NCBI GenBank assembly: GCA_021767325.1
Contig: JAASTM010000089.1
Location: 1-8,004 of the forward strand
DNA: 8,004 nucleotides
Direction of reading: 5' to 3'
From: Spirochaetales bacterium
GTDB taxonomy: Bacteria > Spirochaetota > Spirochaetia > DSM-16054 > Sediminispirochaetaceae
A model generated the notes under the pieces. It was not told where the DNA came from. It saw nothing but the letters and a program-made list of their open reading frames with translations, and made no database searches. The position numbers were made by a program, and so were the translations under genes. Of this stretch, positions 1-6,631 are shown piece by piece. How positions within the stretch are numbered: the first letter of the stretch is position 1; every line of letters starts with the position of its first letter.

Positions 1-852
1 GTAAACTCTGACCTGCGCGGCCTGCCGGTATTTTCTGCCGAGGATGAACCGGAGACCGAAAGGGAATTCGTGGGTGTGGTAACCCGCAGGTGCTTTATAG
101 ACCGCCCCAGCCGAAAGGTGATCATGGTTGATCACAACGAAGCCGACCAAAGTATCCGGGGGATAGAAAATGCAGAAATCCTGGAAATAATCGACCACCA
201 CCGCCTGGCCGCTGAGAAGACTCGCACGCCGATATATGTAGCTGCCAAGCCGGTCGGCAGCACCTGCACGATTGTATACCAGCACTACCTGCAGTCGGGG
301 GTACCGGTAAATGCCACTACAGCCAAAGTACTGCTGGCCGGCCTGCTTTCGGACACGGTGATACTCAAATCGCCGACAGCCACCAATGAAGACCGCCGCG
401 CAGCTGCACAGTTGGCGAATATAGCCGGAATCACAATTGAGGAGTACGGTGAACAAATTTTCAGTCATACCGCGGTGCTCGGAAAAGATAATCCAAAACA
501 GGTCATAACGGCCGATTTCAAGCTGTATTCAGAGTTCAACCAGAAGGTCGGCATCGGCCAGGTGGAAGTGGTCACTTTTCAAAATATCGACGAGGTAGAG
601 GAACTCTACCTGAATGCACTGGATGAGGTAAAGAAAGAGCAGGGGCTTGACTGGACGATGCTGCTGATAACCAATGTGCTGCATGAACACAGCAAGCTCT
701 TCACCGCCCCCTTCCCTGAAGCGGAGGAACGATTGGTATTCAAACAGGAAAAACCGGGCAGATTCGACCTGCCCAACATCCTTTCGAGAAAAAAGCAGGT
801 ACTGCCGGAGATACTCAGGGTACTGGAAGATCTCGCTTCCAATAAGAAATGA
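1..852 (+). CDS. ppaC: CBS-domain manganese-dependent inorganic pyrophosphatase (family II), 3' part
   Basis: Hydrolyses pyrophosphate to phosphate in the cytoplasm, pulling biosynthetic reactions forward. The frame is open from base 1, so the start and N-terminus lie outside the window; the GTG at 70 is internal. The first ~35 residues (LPVF..., FVGVVTRR) look like the end of a CBS domain, and the chain passes straight into VDHNE (Asp at 130-132). This is the layout of CBS-PPases, where regulatory CBS domains are inserted in the DHH domain and usually sense adenine nucleotides. Further DHH-family marks are DHH at 193-201, a GSTCTIV segment, and LLSDT with its likely metal-ligand Asp at 352-354. 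The DHHA2 substrate-binding motif SRKKQ is at 784-798. The N-terminal metal-ligand His/Asp motif is off the window. The C-terminus looks complete, ending at TGA. The family is certain; the CBS assignment rests on the short visible part. Confidence 0.93.
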   Translation, partial: VNSDLRGLPVFSAEDEPETEREFVGVVTRRCFIDRPSRKVIMVDHNEADQSIRGIENAEILEIIDHHRLAAEKTRTPIYVAAKPVGSTCTIVYQHYLQSGVPVNATTAKVLLAGLLSDTVILKSPTATNEDRRAAAQLANIAGITIEEYGEQIFSHTAVLGKDNPKQVITADFKLYSEFNQKVGIGQVEVVTFQNIDEVEELYLNALDEVKKEQGLDWTMLLITNVLHEHSKLFTAPFPEAEERLVFKQEKPGRFDLPNILSRKKQVLPEILRVLEDLASNKK

Positions 853-859
853 TTTATGC

Positions 860-877
860 GCCGGGAAAATTTCCGGC
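860..877 (+). terminator. GC-rich hairpin after the pyrophosphatase gene
   Basis: An inverted repeat GCCGG (860-864) / CCGGC (873-877) starts 8 bases after the stop codon. G-U and A-U pairs extend the stem inward, leaving a very small loop. No U-run follows, so it is not a classical intrinsic terminator. It could be a weak or factor-dependent terminator, or a 3' stabilising hairpin. Confidence 0.3.
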
Positions 878-898
878 AATTGGAGTACATTAACTATT

Positions 899-1006
899 AT
901 GGTACATGAAATAGATTATCGCATTATCGGCGACAATTTCCGAGCAGTGATGGGTCACGGGTCGCCCCTGGGACCGCTTGGAAATATGCTCATGGGCGAC
1001 AACTGA
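899..1006 (+). pseudogene. internally deleted AIM24/TIGR00266-family remnant (35 codons)
   Basis: A 35-residue ORF begins at ATG 899, 13 bases after a GGAG at 882-885, and ends at TGA 1004-1006. Residues 1-17 (MVHEIDYRIIGDNFRAV) resemble the N-terminus of AIM24/TIGR00266 proteins, which typically open with an EIDY-x-I-x-GDD-x-Q-x-V-type stretch. Residues 18-35 (GHGSPLGPLGNMLMGDN) resemble the Gly/Ser/Leu-rich tail of the same family (GS-x-LG-x-LG-x-LxxGD). The roughly 200-residue beta-rich core expected between them is absent, and the junction is in frame near 947-952. I read it as a deletion remnant, though the short peptide may still be translated and may couple to the next ORF, whose ATG is 4 bases downstream. 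The similarity is from memory of the family and is not computed. Alternatives are a chance ORF or an assembly collapse. Confidence 0.45.
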
Positions 1007-1010
1007 ACAT

Positions 1011-1262
1011 ATGGAAAAAGATCGGCTGCGCGAAATCGAGGAGCTGCTGGAGCGAAAAAAACGGCAGGGCAATCAGCTATGTTGGCTGAAGTACAACCGA
1101 AACGCTGAAATGAAATACGACATACAGAATGCGGAGGAAGATATTCGCTGGATGATCTATGAAATCAAACGCCTTCGCGAAGAAAACCAGAACTATAAAG
1201 AGTTTATAGATTCCATCCGCACACAGATGGCCAGAGAACTGGGTATACAGGAAACCATATAA
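1011..1262 (+). CDS. small charged helical protein, function unknown (83 aa)
   Basis: I do not recognise a family. The product is rich in Glu, Lys and Arg, has no proline and no hydrophobic segment long enough for a membrane helix. Two long stretches (about residues 3-20 and 36-76, the second containing YEIKRLREENQ) have heptad-like hydrophobic spacing, so a small cytoplasmic coiled-coil or helical-hairpin protein is likely. ATG 1011 was chosen over an in-frame TTG at 978, which would overlap the previous ORF. Its upstream GGGCGA at 994-999 is a weak and distant ribosome site. The start lies 4 bases after the stop of the AIM24-like remnant, suggesting translational coupling or dependence on an originally longer upstream gene. 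It could be an adaptor or structural protein; nothing in the sequence settles this. Confidence 0.65.
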   Translation: MEKDRLREIEELLERKKRQGNQLCWLKYNRNAEMKYDIQNAEEDIRWMIYEIKRLREENQNYKEFIDSIRTQMARELGIQETI

Positions 1263-1273
1263 TGAATCGTTAT

Positions 1274-1302
1274 TCCACAATACGGCTTTGTTGTGCTATA
1301 CT
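1274..1302 (+). promoter_or_regulatory. putative sigma70-type promoter of the binding-protein gene
   Basis: TCCACA (1274-1279, 4/6 match to TTGACA) lies 17 bases from TATACT (1297-1302, 5/6 match to TATAAT). Transcription would start near 1309, giving a leader of only about 14 bases that just holds the AAGGAG site. The spacer contains an imperfect inverted repeat CACAA (1276-1280) / TTGTG (1291-1295), which could be an operator or chance. Confidence 0.4.
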
Positions 1303-1310
1303 AATGCCAT

Positions 1311-1316
1311 AAGGAG
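1311..1316 (+). promoter_or_regulatory. ribosome binding site AAGGAG that fixes the start at 1323
   Basis: AAGGAG lies 6 bases before ATG 1323. An in-frame TAA at 1302-1304 rules out any longer N-terminus. This matters because it shows that the lack of a signal peptide in the binding protein is not an annotation error. Confidence 0.8.
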
Positions 1317-1322
1317 ATAACG

Positions 1323-2741
1323 ATGACAGACAATGTGACGGTACTGCTGCCGTATGTAAGAATCGAGGATCCGCACCTCTGTACCGATGCGCACGCACTG
1401 TTAGTGATTCGCCGGCTCCTGTTTCCGGGACTGTTGCACCACGACGGCACGCACGGCTACGGCATACTCGCCGAAAAGTGGGAATCAACCGACACCGGAA
1501 AGACCTGGCGATTTACTCTTAAAAAGAGAAGGAACTTCGAAAACGGAGAAGAGCTCACAGCCGAAGATGTCGTGTATAGCCTGAAAAGAGCGGCTGATCC
1601 GAGCGTTGCGGGACAGCTTTACACCGTAACCTACAACGAGTACTTCGGCGATGCCGAGATTTTCGCGGAGGACCGCTATACTGTCGTACTGAAGAATCCC
1701 CAGCCTATAGCCGATCTCGAAGAGCTCCTGCCCGACCTGGCTATCCTGCCGAACGGCTGGAAAAGCTACGAGGACGGTGCCGGCGCCGGGTGGTACCGGC
1801 TCAGCGATCAGGATAAGAACAGCGCCAGGCTCGAACTAAGGACCGATGCGCCCTCCGCCAAAAAGCTTCCGCAAAACATCACCTTTCAGGCTGTACCTGA
1901 TGCGGCGGATCGTGCAAGCCGGATTATGCAGGGCTCGGCACACTTGGCTCTGGACCCTCCGACCGAAAACATTGATGAGCTCATTCAGGACCCCGATACC
2001 ATAGTCTATGGATGGGACACCAGTTTGAGTGTGATTTTCTTTATTGAATGCCGGACTAAGCCGTTCAACGACCCACGTGTAAGACAGGCACTCAACTATG
2101 CAGTCGATACCGAACGCCTCATTAGCGAAGTCGCTTTTGGTCACGGTAAGCCCCTGAACGGGCCTTTCTCCGACCGGCACTTTGCCCGCGATCCGCAACT
2201 GCGACCCTATCCCTACGATCCGCAGAAGGCCCGCGAACTACTGCAGCAGGCCGGCATACCTGATGATTTTGTCATGGAGGTGCACGCCCCCACCACTATC
2301 CCGGACGAGGGACCGGCGCTGGCCCGCTTCCTGGCGGCATCCTATCAGCAGATCGGACTCCAGGCGAAGGTAAGGATCCATGAAGACCGCTCCGAATATG
2401 CCAGAAAGATTACCGCCAAAGAGCTGCACGGCATATTCTGCTTCGACTCAAGCCCGTTGAGCTCTTACAAAATACTGCACGAAAAGCTGGACTCGCGCTT
2501 CGGCGGAGTATGGTGGCAGGGTTATCACAACGACGAAATGAACACCCTGATCTCAGAGGCGAGCGCTACCGACAATCCGTCCGCCCGGCGTGGACTGTAC
2601 CAGCAGGCCTACCGCATCCTCCACTATGATGCACCCTGGGTATTCCTATATCAGCCCCGTCGGTTCTGGGCCGTTCATACCTCTTTCCGCATTACCGATC
2701 AGGATTTTAATGATCTGGGATTTTTTGCGTATAATCCATAA
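1323..2741 (+). CDS. family 5 solute-binding protein (peptide/opine type) without signal peptide
   Basis: Belongs to the SBP_bac_5 family, whose members bind peptides, opines, nickel or sugars and normally feed ABC importers from outside the membrane. Family marks in order are LAEKWE at about residues 49-54, FTLKKRRNFENGEELTAEDV at about 65-83, GWYRL at 156-160, DPRVRQALNYAVD at 250-262 and YDPQKARELLQQAG at 298-311. The protein is 472 aa, about the length of a mature family member. It starts at once with MTDNVTVLLPYVR: there is no hydrophobic leader and no lipobox cysteine, and the upstream frame is closed by TAA at 1302. Unless exported by an unknown route, it should be cytoplasmic. No ABC permease or ATPase gene is visible; the next gene is an MFS transporter. 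It could act as an intracellular ligand sensor or chaperone, or be a relic of an importer that lost its leader. The fold assignment is strong; the ligand is unknown. Confidence 0.9.
   Translation: MTDNVTVLLPYVRIEDPHLCTDAHALLVIRRLLFPGLLHHDGTHGYGILAEKWESTDTGKTWRFTLKKRRNFENGEELTAEDVVYSLKRAADPSVAGQLYTVTYNEYFGDAEIFAEDRYTVVLKNPQPIADLEELLPDLAILPNGWKSYEDGAGAGWYRLSDQDKNSARLELRTDAPSAKKLPQNITFQAVPDAADRASRIMQGSAHLALDPPTENIDELIQDPDTIVYGWDTSLSVIFFIECRTKPFNDPRVRQALNYAVDTERLISEVAFGHGKPLNGPFSDRHFARDPQLRPYPYDPQKARELLQQAGIPDDFVMEVHAPTTIPDEGPALARFLAASYQQIGLQAKVRIHEDRSEYARKITAKELHGIFCFDSSPLSSYKILHEKLDSRFGGVWWQGYHNDEMNTLISEASATDNPSARRGLYQQAYRILHYDAPWVFLYQPRRFWAVHTSFRITDQDFNDLGFFAYNP
2707..2735 (+). promoter_or_regulatory. 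possible promoter for the MFS gene inside the 3' end of the binding-protein gene
   Basis: A perfect TATAAT at 2730-2735 is preceded, with a 17-base spacer, by a poor -35 TTAATG (2707-2712, 3/6). Start of transcription would be near 2742, just after the upstream stop codon. The hexamer also encodes residues of the binding protein, so it may be chance. Confidence 0.25.
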
Positions 2742-2771
2742 TAGGGGTGATATCGTACAGCGTAAAATATC

Positions 2772-3956
2772 ATGAAATCGAGAGTAAAGCGCTTTATTCG
2801 GTTAAGTTACATTGGCCATAGTATAAATGAGATATACTGGTTCATACTGCCCCTGCTCTTACCGAAGATACTATACGAGTTCAGGCTGTCCTATTTTGGG
2901 GCTGGCGGTTTACTCACTTTATACCTCGTCATGGTTTCACTTTTCTCCTTTTTAATCGGAAAAGCCTCGGATTACCTGCCTCGTTGGAGAATTCTCATAG
3001 CCGGCTTCTTTTTAACATCGTTCTGCTTTGCAGCAGCTGGCGCATCTTCCAATCTTGTCTCTTTAATCCTTTTCCTTTCAGTGGGAGCGATCGGTGTAAG
3101 TGCTTTCCATCCGATCGCTTATGCTCTACTGGATGAAAGTGCGGTTCGCCAGAAGGGAAGTATCTTTGGAAATTTTGAAGCCTGGGGTATGGCGGGAGTC
3201 TTTGTAATGTTTGTTATTAACGGGCTGCTGCTGAATATATTTAGTTGGAGAACTGTCCTGATCGTAAGCGCCCTGCCTAGTCTCATGATGGCTTTTGTAG
3301 CTCTCTCCACTACCGCCCCCTCATCATCTATTCCAAAATCTGAGCCACAGAAAAACTTCACAAATACAGCTCCACGCAGTTTCCTACTCTTGCTGATTTT
3401 TTTTGTGACGGTTGTATTCAGGATAGTAAGTATCTTAGGGGTTCTCAATTTTGTTCCTACCTATCTGATGCAGGACTTAGCGGTAGAGGAGCATTTTGCC
3501 GCTATTTCATCCGGTTTTTACTTTTTGGGTGCTCTTCTCGGAGCCAGAATAGGCGGAAAAGCAGGCGACTCTTTTGGCCATCTTAAAATATTGATGATTA
3601 CCACAGTTGCAATGACACCGGTAATTGCTCTGATAGGCAGTGTTAAAAACCCGTGGTACATCCCCTTTCTTTTACTTATCTTTGGAATCTCTGCCTCCAG
3701 CGCCGCCCCAAATCAAAACTACGTACTCTCCTTACTGAGTAAAGGGATGGGACGCGGGGCAACTTTTGGCATACTTGTTGGAATACTTACCATTACAAAT
3801 GCGCTTAGTCCGCTGTTATTTGGTTACAGCGCCGACATTATAGGAATATCGCGGACAATCCGGTTGTACTCCATTCCGATGGGGTTGAGCTTTGCACTTT
3901 TTGCAGCTTTCAATGCAGCCGGACTTTTTAGATCAGTGAACAAAGTTATCGAATAG
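2772..3956 (+). CDS. MFS transporter, fosmidomycin-resistance (Fsr)-like
   Basis: An inner-membrane secondary transporter of 394 aa with the usual 12 hydrophobic segments in two halves, split by a polar loop at about residues 181-202. The first helix region (SYIGHSINEIYWFILPLLLP, residues 12-31) and the AFHP motif at 111-114 in helix 4 are typical of the Fsr-like branch. These usually act as proton-coupled efflux pumps. The MFS loop 2-3 motif shows as GKASDYLPRWR (63-73), with its second-half copy GGKAGDSFGH (261-270). ATG 2772 is the only good start, because TAA at 2763-2765 closes the frame. No Shine-Dalgarno site precedes it, which is unusual here. It follows the binding-protein gene by 30 bases and could share its transcript or use the TATAAT upstream. 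It is visibly more AT-rich than its left neighbour. Substrate is unknown; export of an amino-acid-like or peptide-like compound is a guess from context. Confidence 0.88.
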   Translation: MKSRVKRFIRLSYIGHSINEIYWFILPLLLPKILYEFRLSYFGAGGLLTLYLVMVSLFSFLIGKASDYLPRWRILIAGFFLTSFCFAAAGASSNLVSLILFLSVGAIGVSAFHPIAYALLDESAVRQKGSIFGNFEAWGMAGVFVMFVINGLLLNIFSWRTVLIVSALPSLMMAFVALSTTAPSSSIPKSEPQKNFTNTAPRSFLLLLIFFVTVVFRIVSILGVLNFVPTYLMQDLAVEEHFAAISSGFYFLGALLGARIGGKAGDSFGHLKILMITTVAMTPVIALIGSVKNPWYIPFLLLIFGISASSAAPNQNYVLSLLSKGMGRGATFGILVGILTITNALSPLLFGYSADIIGISRTIRLYSIPMGLSFALFAAFNAAGLFRSVNKVIE

Positions 3957-5552
3957 TCAGGTTTCAGTACTCCTCAAAACATTCCCCGGAAGTGTACCGG
4001 TAGTTTTTTGAGCCTCGATTACAAATCGGCCGTTACACATTACGTAGTCAAAACCTTCTGCATACCCCACCGGGTGTTGCATAGTTGCATTTTCAACAAT
4101 TCGTTCCGGATCAAAAACTACTATATCAGCCTTCGCCCCAACACGAATAAACCCGCGATCTTTCAAGCCCAAGCGGCGGGCAGGAAACGCTGTGATTTTA
4201 GCCACTCCAGTCTCTATCGAAAGCAACCTCCCCTTACCAATAAATTCATTAAAATAATGGGGAATCCAACCGTAGCAGCCAGGAGACCAGTTTATTTTAG
4301 AGAGTGGTCCGTCCAGGGCGAGTGACATACTATCAGAGATTACACCTACCAGCGAATCCTGAATGAGCAACTCGAGATGACTTCGTTTCTTGATTTTTCC
4401 CATTATGAGTACCGAAAACATAGATCCAGCCTCAGCTTGTAAGATAGACAACAGGCCATCGAAAGGGTCTTGTTTAAAATATTCACCAATCTCATAGGCT
4501 GATTTTCCGGCTAATTCGGGAAACTTCTCCGAATAGTAGAGTAGGACCTGATCCCAAAGACCATCACGGAATTGCAGCCAAAAGGGTGCTTTCTGCTGCT
4601 TTACCGTCTCCCGAATCGACTGATGCTCTAAAAGAGTGGCGATTTTTTCCGGTGGATACTTCAGCAGCTCCTTGGGAAGCACAGCCGTAAGTGAAGTCGG
4701 GCCCCATTCATATGGAATTACATCCGCAGCCACGTCTTGCTGTTTAGAAGCTCGGTTAAGCTCATCCAACAGCCATTTGGCCGCATCCGGGTCAGCGCCA
4801 TACTTAGGAACCGCATGGGAGATCTGCATCCTTACCCCGCTATTTTCTACCAATCGAAAAGCTTCACCAAAGCCTGTACGGAAGGATTCATCACGATTCC
4901 GCACGTGGGTTGCATACAAACCCCGTCTTTTCGCTACGGTTTTACACAACATCACAAGTTCTTCATGGTTCGCATTTACACCGGGGGCATATTCCAATCC
5001 GCTCGACAGCCCGAAAGCTCCTGCGTTCATCGCAGATTCTAGTTGAGCATTAAGAGTGCGTAACTCTTCAGCTACCAAACTACGGTTCTCATAGCCGATC
5101 ACTCTGCTTCGCAGTGCCCCGTGTCCAACCAATGCGGCCACATTTGTTCCCAGCTCCACTTCTGACAGCCGGCTTAGAAATCCTCCGAAATCTTTCCAGC
5201 TCGGTGAATAGGGACTCCGAAAGCAGAATACATTTCGCTGCATATCATCATAAGATTTGAGAGGGGCGGGGGAAAATCCACAATTTCCGATTACCTGTGT
5301 GGTTACCCCCTGATACACAGCACTCAACGCCCGGCCATCGAGCAGTAAGGGAAAATCGGAGTGAGTATGCAGATCGATGAATCCCGGCGACAAATACCGC
5401 CCCTCCGTATCAACCACAGTGTGCGCATTTTCCGGAGATATGGAGTTCTCAACTGCAACAATGGTGTCGTCTGACACCGCAACGTCTGCTTTGAAGGCAG
5501 ATGTGCCCAAGCCATCAATAATAGTTCCGTTCCTAAAGAGTACATCGTACAT
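3957..5552 (-). CDS. N-acyl-D-amino-acid deacylase-type amidohydrolase (D-aminoacylase family)
   Basis: Amidohydrolase of the D-aminoacylase/N-acyl-D-glutamate deacylase group, which cleaves an N-acyl amino acid to the free amino acid and a carboxylate. The 531-aa chain is full length for the group. Visible are the N-terminal beta strand (VLFRNGTIIDG) and GFIDLHTHSD with His62 and His64. GNCG carries Cys91, the unusual cysteine metal ligand of D-aminoacylases. GLSSGLEYAPG is at 181-191, ATHVRNRDES has His216, ISH has His246, and ISDS has the likely catalytic Asp407. The C-terminus (GAKADIVVFDPE) closes the small beta domain. No signal peptide, so cytoplasmic. The start is fixed by GGGAGGGG upstream. 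It is divergent from the dehydrogenase at 5640 and convergent, with no gap, to the MFS gene. A related activity such as cyclic imide or dipeptide hydrolysis is possible; acyl group and side chain cannot be read from sequence. Confidence 0.92.
   Translation of the reverse strand: MYDVLFRNGTIIDGLGTSAFKADVAVSDDTIVAVENSISPENAHTVVDTEGRYLSPGFIDLHTHSDFPLLLDGRALSAVYQGVTTQVIGNCGFSPAPLKSYDDMQRNVFCFRSPYSPSWKDFGGFLSRLSEVELGTNVAALVGHGALRSRVIGYENRSLVAEELRTLNAQLESAMNAGAFGLSSGLEYAPGVNANHEELVMLCKTVAKRRGLYATHVRNRDESFRTGFGEAFRLVENSGVRMQISHAVPKYGADPDAAKWLLDELNRASKQQDVAADVIPYEWGPTSLTAVLPKELLKYPPEKIATLLEHQSIRETVKQQKAPFWLQFRDGLWDQVLLYYSEKFPELAGKSAYEIGEYFKQDPFDGLLSILQAEAGSMFSVLIMGKIKKRSHLELLIQDSLVGVISDSMSLALDGPLSKINWSPGCYGWIPHYFNEFIGKGRLLSIETGVAKITAFPARRLGLKDRGFIRVGAKADIVVFDPERIVENATMQHPVGYAEGFDYVMCNGRFVIEAQKTTGTLPGNVLRSTET
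3986..4009 (+). terminator. weak terminator-like hairpin and T-run for the MFS transcript
   Basis: CCGG (3986-3989) pairs with CCGG (3997-4000) over a 7-base loop, and six T follow at 4004-4009 after a 3-base gap. The stem is short. It lies inside the 3' end of the opposing amidohydrolase gene, the only place a terminator could be because the two genes have no gap. Confidence 0.25.
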
Positions 5553-5560
5553 ATATCCTA

Positions 5561-5568
5561 CCCCTCCC
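5561..5568 (-). promoter_or_regulatory. ribosome binding site of the amidohydrolase gene
   Basis: On the - strand GGGAGGGG lies 8 bases before ATG at 5552, good spacing, and supports that start. No convincing -35/-10 pair was found for this strand in the gap. Confidence 0.65.
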
Positions 5569-5575
5569 GGAATTG

Positions 5576-5604
5576 TTGCACCATACGGAATGTTATTTTA
5601 TCAT
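5576..5604 (+). promoter_or_regulatory. putative promoter of the dehydrogenase-EamA operon
   Basis: TTGCAC (5576-5581, 3/6 match, with the key TTG) and TATCAT (5599-5604, 5/6 match) are separated by exactly 17 bases in the 87-base divergent gap. Transcription would start near 5611, about 29 bases before ATG 5640. Confidence 0.45.
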
Positions 5605-5613
5605 ACAGTGTAT
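5603..5613. promoter_or_regulatory. possible operator: 11-bp palindrome over the -10/start region
   Basis: ATACA-g-TGTAT is an inverted repeat with 5-bp arms and one central base. It overlaps the end of the TATCAT -10 element and the predicted transcription start, an ideal place for a repressor. Dimeric regulators such as those of the GntR family often use short sites of this kind. No regulator gene is in the window, and an 11-bp AT-rich palindrome can arise by chance. Confidence 0.3.
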
Positions 5614-5624
5614 ATGGCGCATAG

Positions 5625-5630
5625 AAGGAG
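5625..5630 (+). promoter_or_regulatory. ribosome binding site AAGGAG of the dehydrogenase gene
   Basis: AAGGAG sits 9 bases before ATG 5640 and selects this codon as the start. Confidence 0.75.
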
Positions 5631-5639
5631 AAACTTGTT

Positions 5640-6623
5640 ATGTTAATATTGTCGAAAAAGAACGTACAATCCGTTCTGCAAATGAAGGAGCTCATACCAA
5701 CAATTGAACACGCTCTTATTGAGTTTTCGCGTGGCGGCTGCATCCAGCCGGAGAAGAGGGGTATCGATTTCGGTACAGAGATAGGTCTCATGGAAGTTTT
5801 CATTGGATACCTTGTATCCGACAATCTCATAGCTGTAAAAACTCTAAACTCCAGAAAGGAAAACCCGCCGAATGGCAGGCCGTTTATCTATGCGCACATT
5901 AGCCTTATCGACCGCCATACAGGGGAAACAGTCGCACTCATCGAAGGCGGCAGCATAACCGCAGCGCGTACCGCGGCTGCCTCCGCAGTTGCAGCACGTC
6001 ACTTATCCCGCCCGGAAAGCCGGCACCTTGCTCTAATCGGTACCGGCCGACAGGGCAGAACCCATCTTGAAACGCTGTTGCAGGTACGCCCAATCGAACA
6101 GGTTACAGTGTTCGATATTTCACCTGAATCCGCTGCAAATTTCAAATCCGAATGTGAAGAAAAGTTTCGAGTTGATATTCATCTATCCACGTCGGTCCAA
6201 GAGGCCGTGCGGAAGGCAGATATCATCCAACTCTGCACCACTACGGTTGAACCAGTGGTATTCGGAGAATGGGTCGAGCCGGGCACTCATATCAACTCGA
6301 TTGCCTCCTACGCTCCAACAGTCTGCGAAGTGGACACTGCACTGGTGCAAAAGTCCTTAGTTGTAACGGACACACGCAGCGAAGCCTTGCAGGGAGCTGG
6401 TGAACTCGTAATACCGCTCTCTCGAAATGAGATAAATAAAGACCACTTATATGGTGAAATAGGCGAAATTGCCGCCGGAAGCAAACCGGGTCGACAAAGC
6501 TCTGACCAGATAACCTTTTTCAAATCTATGGGCATTGCCGTCGAAGATGTCGCGGCAGCTGATCTCATATACCGCAGAGCCCGTGAACGGAACATTGGCA
6601 ATGAAATAATGCTTGAAGAATAG
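5640..6623 (+). CDS. ornithine cyclodeaminase/mu-crystallin family protein, probably an NAD(P)-linked imine reductase or amino-acid dehydrogenase
   Basis: Cytoplasmic enzyme of 327 aa, normal length for the family. Marks are the substrate-binding Arg40 and Lys67 (AVKTLN), [12 protein letters not shown] at 107-118 with the conserved Arg110, and the Rossmann loop GTGRQG at 134-139. The acidic residue of the catalytic region is probably Asp232, and the C-terminal signature [19 protein letters not shown] is at 291-309. The region before Asp232 reads [11 protein letters not shown] rather than the GDCPGKTELD-type stretch of true ornithine cyclodeaminase. It is therefore more likely to be in the ketimine reductase, alanine dehydrogenase or pyrroline-2-carboxylate reductase part of the family. 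The AAGGAG site fixes the start. The downstream EamA gene starts 8 bases after its stop, so the two form an operon. Divergence from the deacylase suggests that its substrate is an amino acid or imine released by deacylation; this is inference. Confidence 0.9.
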   Translation: MLILSKKNVQSVLQMKELIPTIEHALIEFSRGGCIQPEKRGIDFGTEIGLMEVFIGYLVSDNLIAVKTLNSRKENPPNGRPFIYAHISLIDRHTGETVALIEGGSITAARTAAASAVAARHLSRPESRHLALIGTGRQGRTHLETLLQVRPIEQVTVFDISPESAANFKSECEEKFRVDIHLSTSVQEAVRKADIIQLCTTTVEPVVFGEWVEPGTHINSIASYAPTVCEVDTALVQKSLVVTDTRSEALQGAGELVIPLSRNEINKDHLYGEIGEIAAGSKPGRQSSDQITFFKSMGIAVEDVAAADLIYRRARERNIGNEIMLEE

Positions 6624-6631
6624 AGCGGGAC

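Noticed and set aside
674..898. In-frame extension of the 899 ORF upstream to 674
   Set aside because: It overlaps the well-supported pyrophosphatase frame and its translation is low-complexity shadow sequence; only the part from ATG 899 resembles a protein family.
1263..1322. Inverted repeat CACAA/TTGTG as a terminator of the 83-aa gene
   Set aside because: Stem is short and AT-containing, and no T-run follows; it lies in the promoter spacer and is mentioned there only as a possible operator.
1836..2198. 120-codon open frame on the - strand
   Set aside because: Antisense to conserved parts of the binding protein; no recognisable domain.
3397..3404. Run of eight T within the MFS gene as a possible phase-variation or slippage site
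   Set aside because: The frame is intact and the run simply encodes hydrophobic Ile/Phe residues of a membrane helix; a single short tract is weak evidence for switching.
4636..5046. 136-codon open frame on the + strand
   Set aside because: It lies wholly antisense to the amidohydrolase, whose metal ligands and conserved blocks are intact; no family resemblance or ribosome site.
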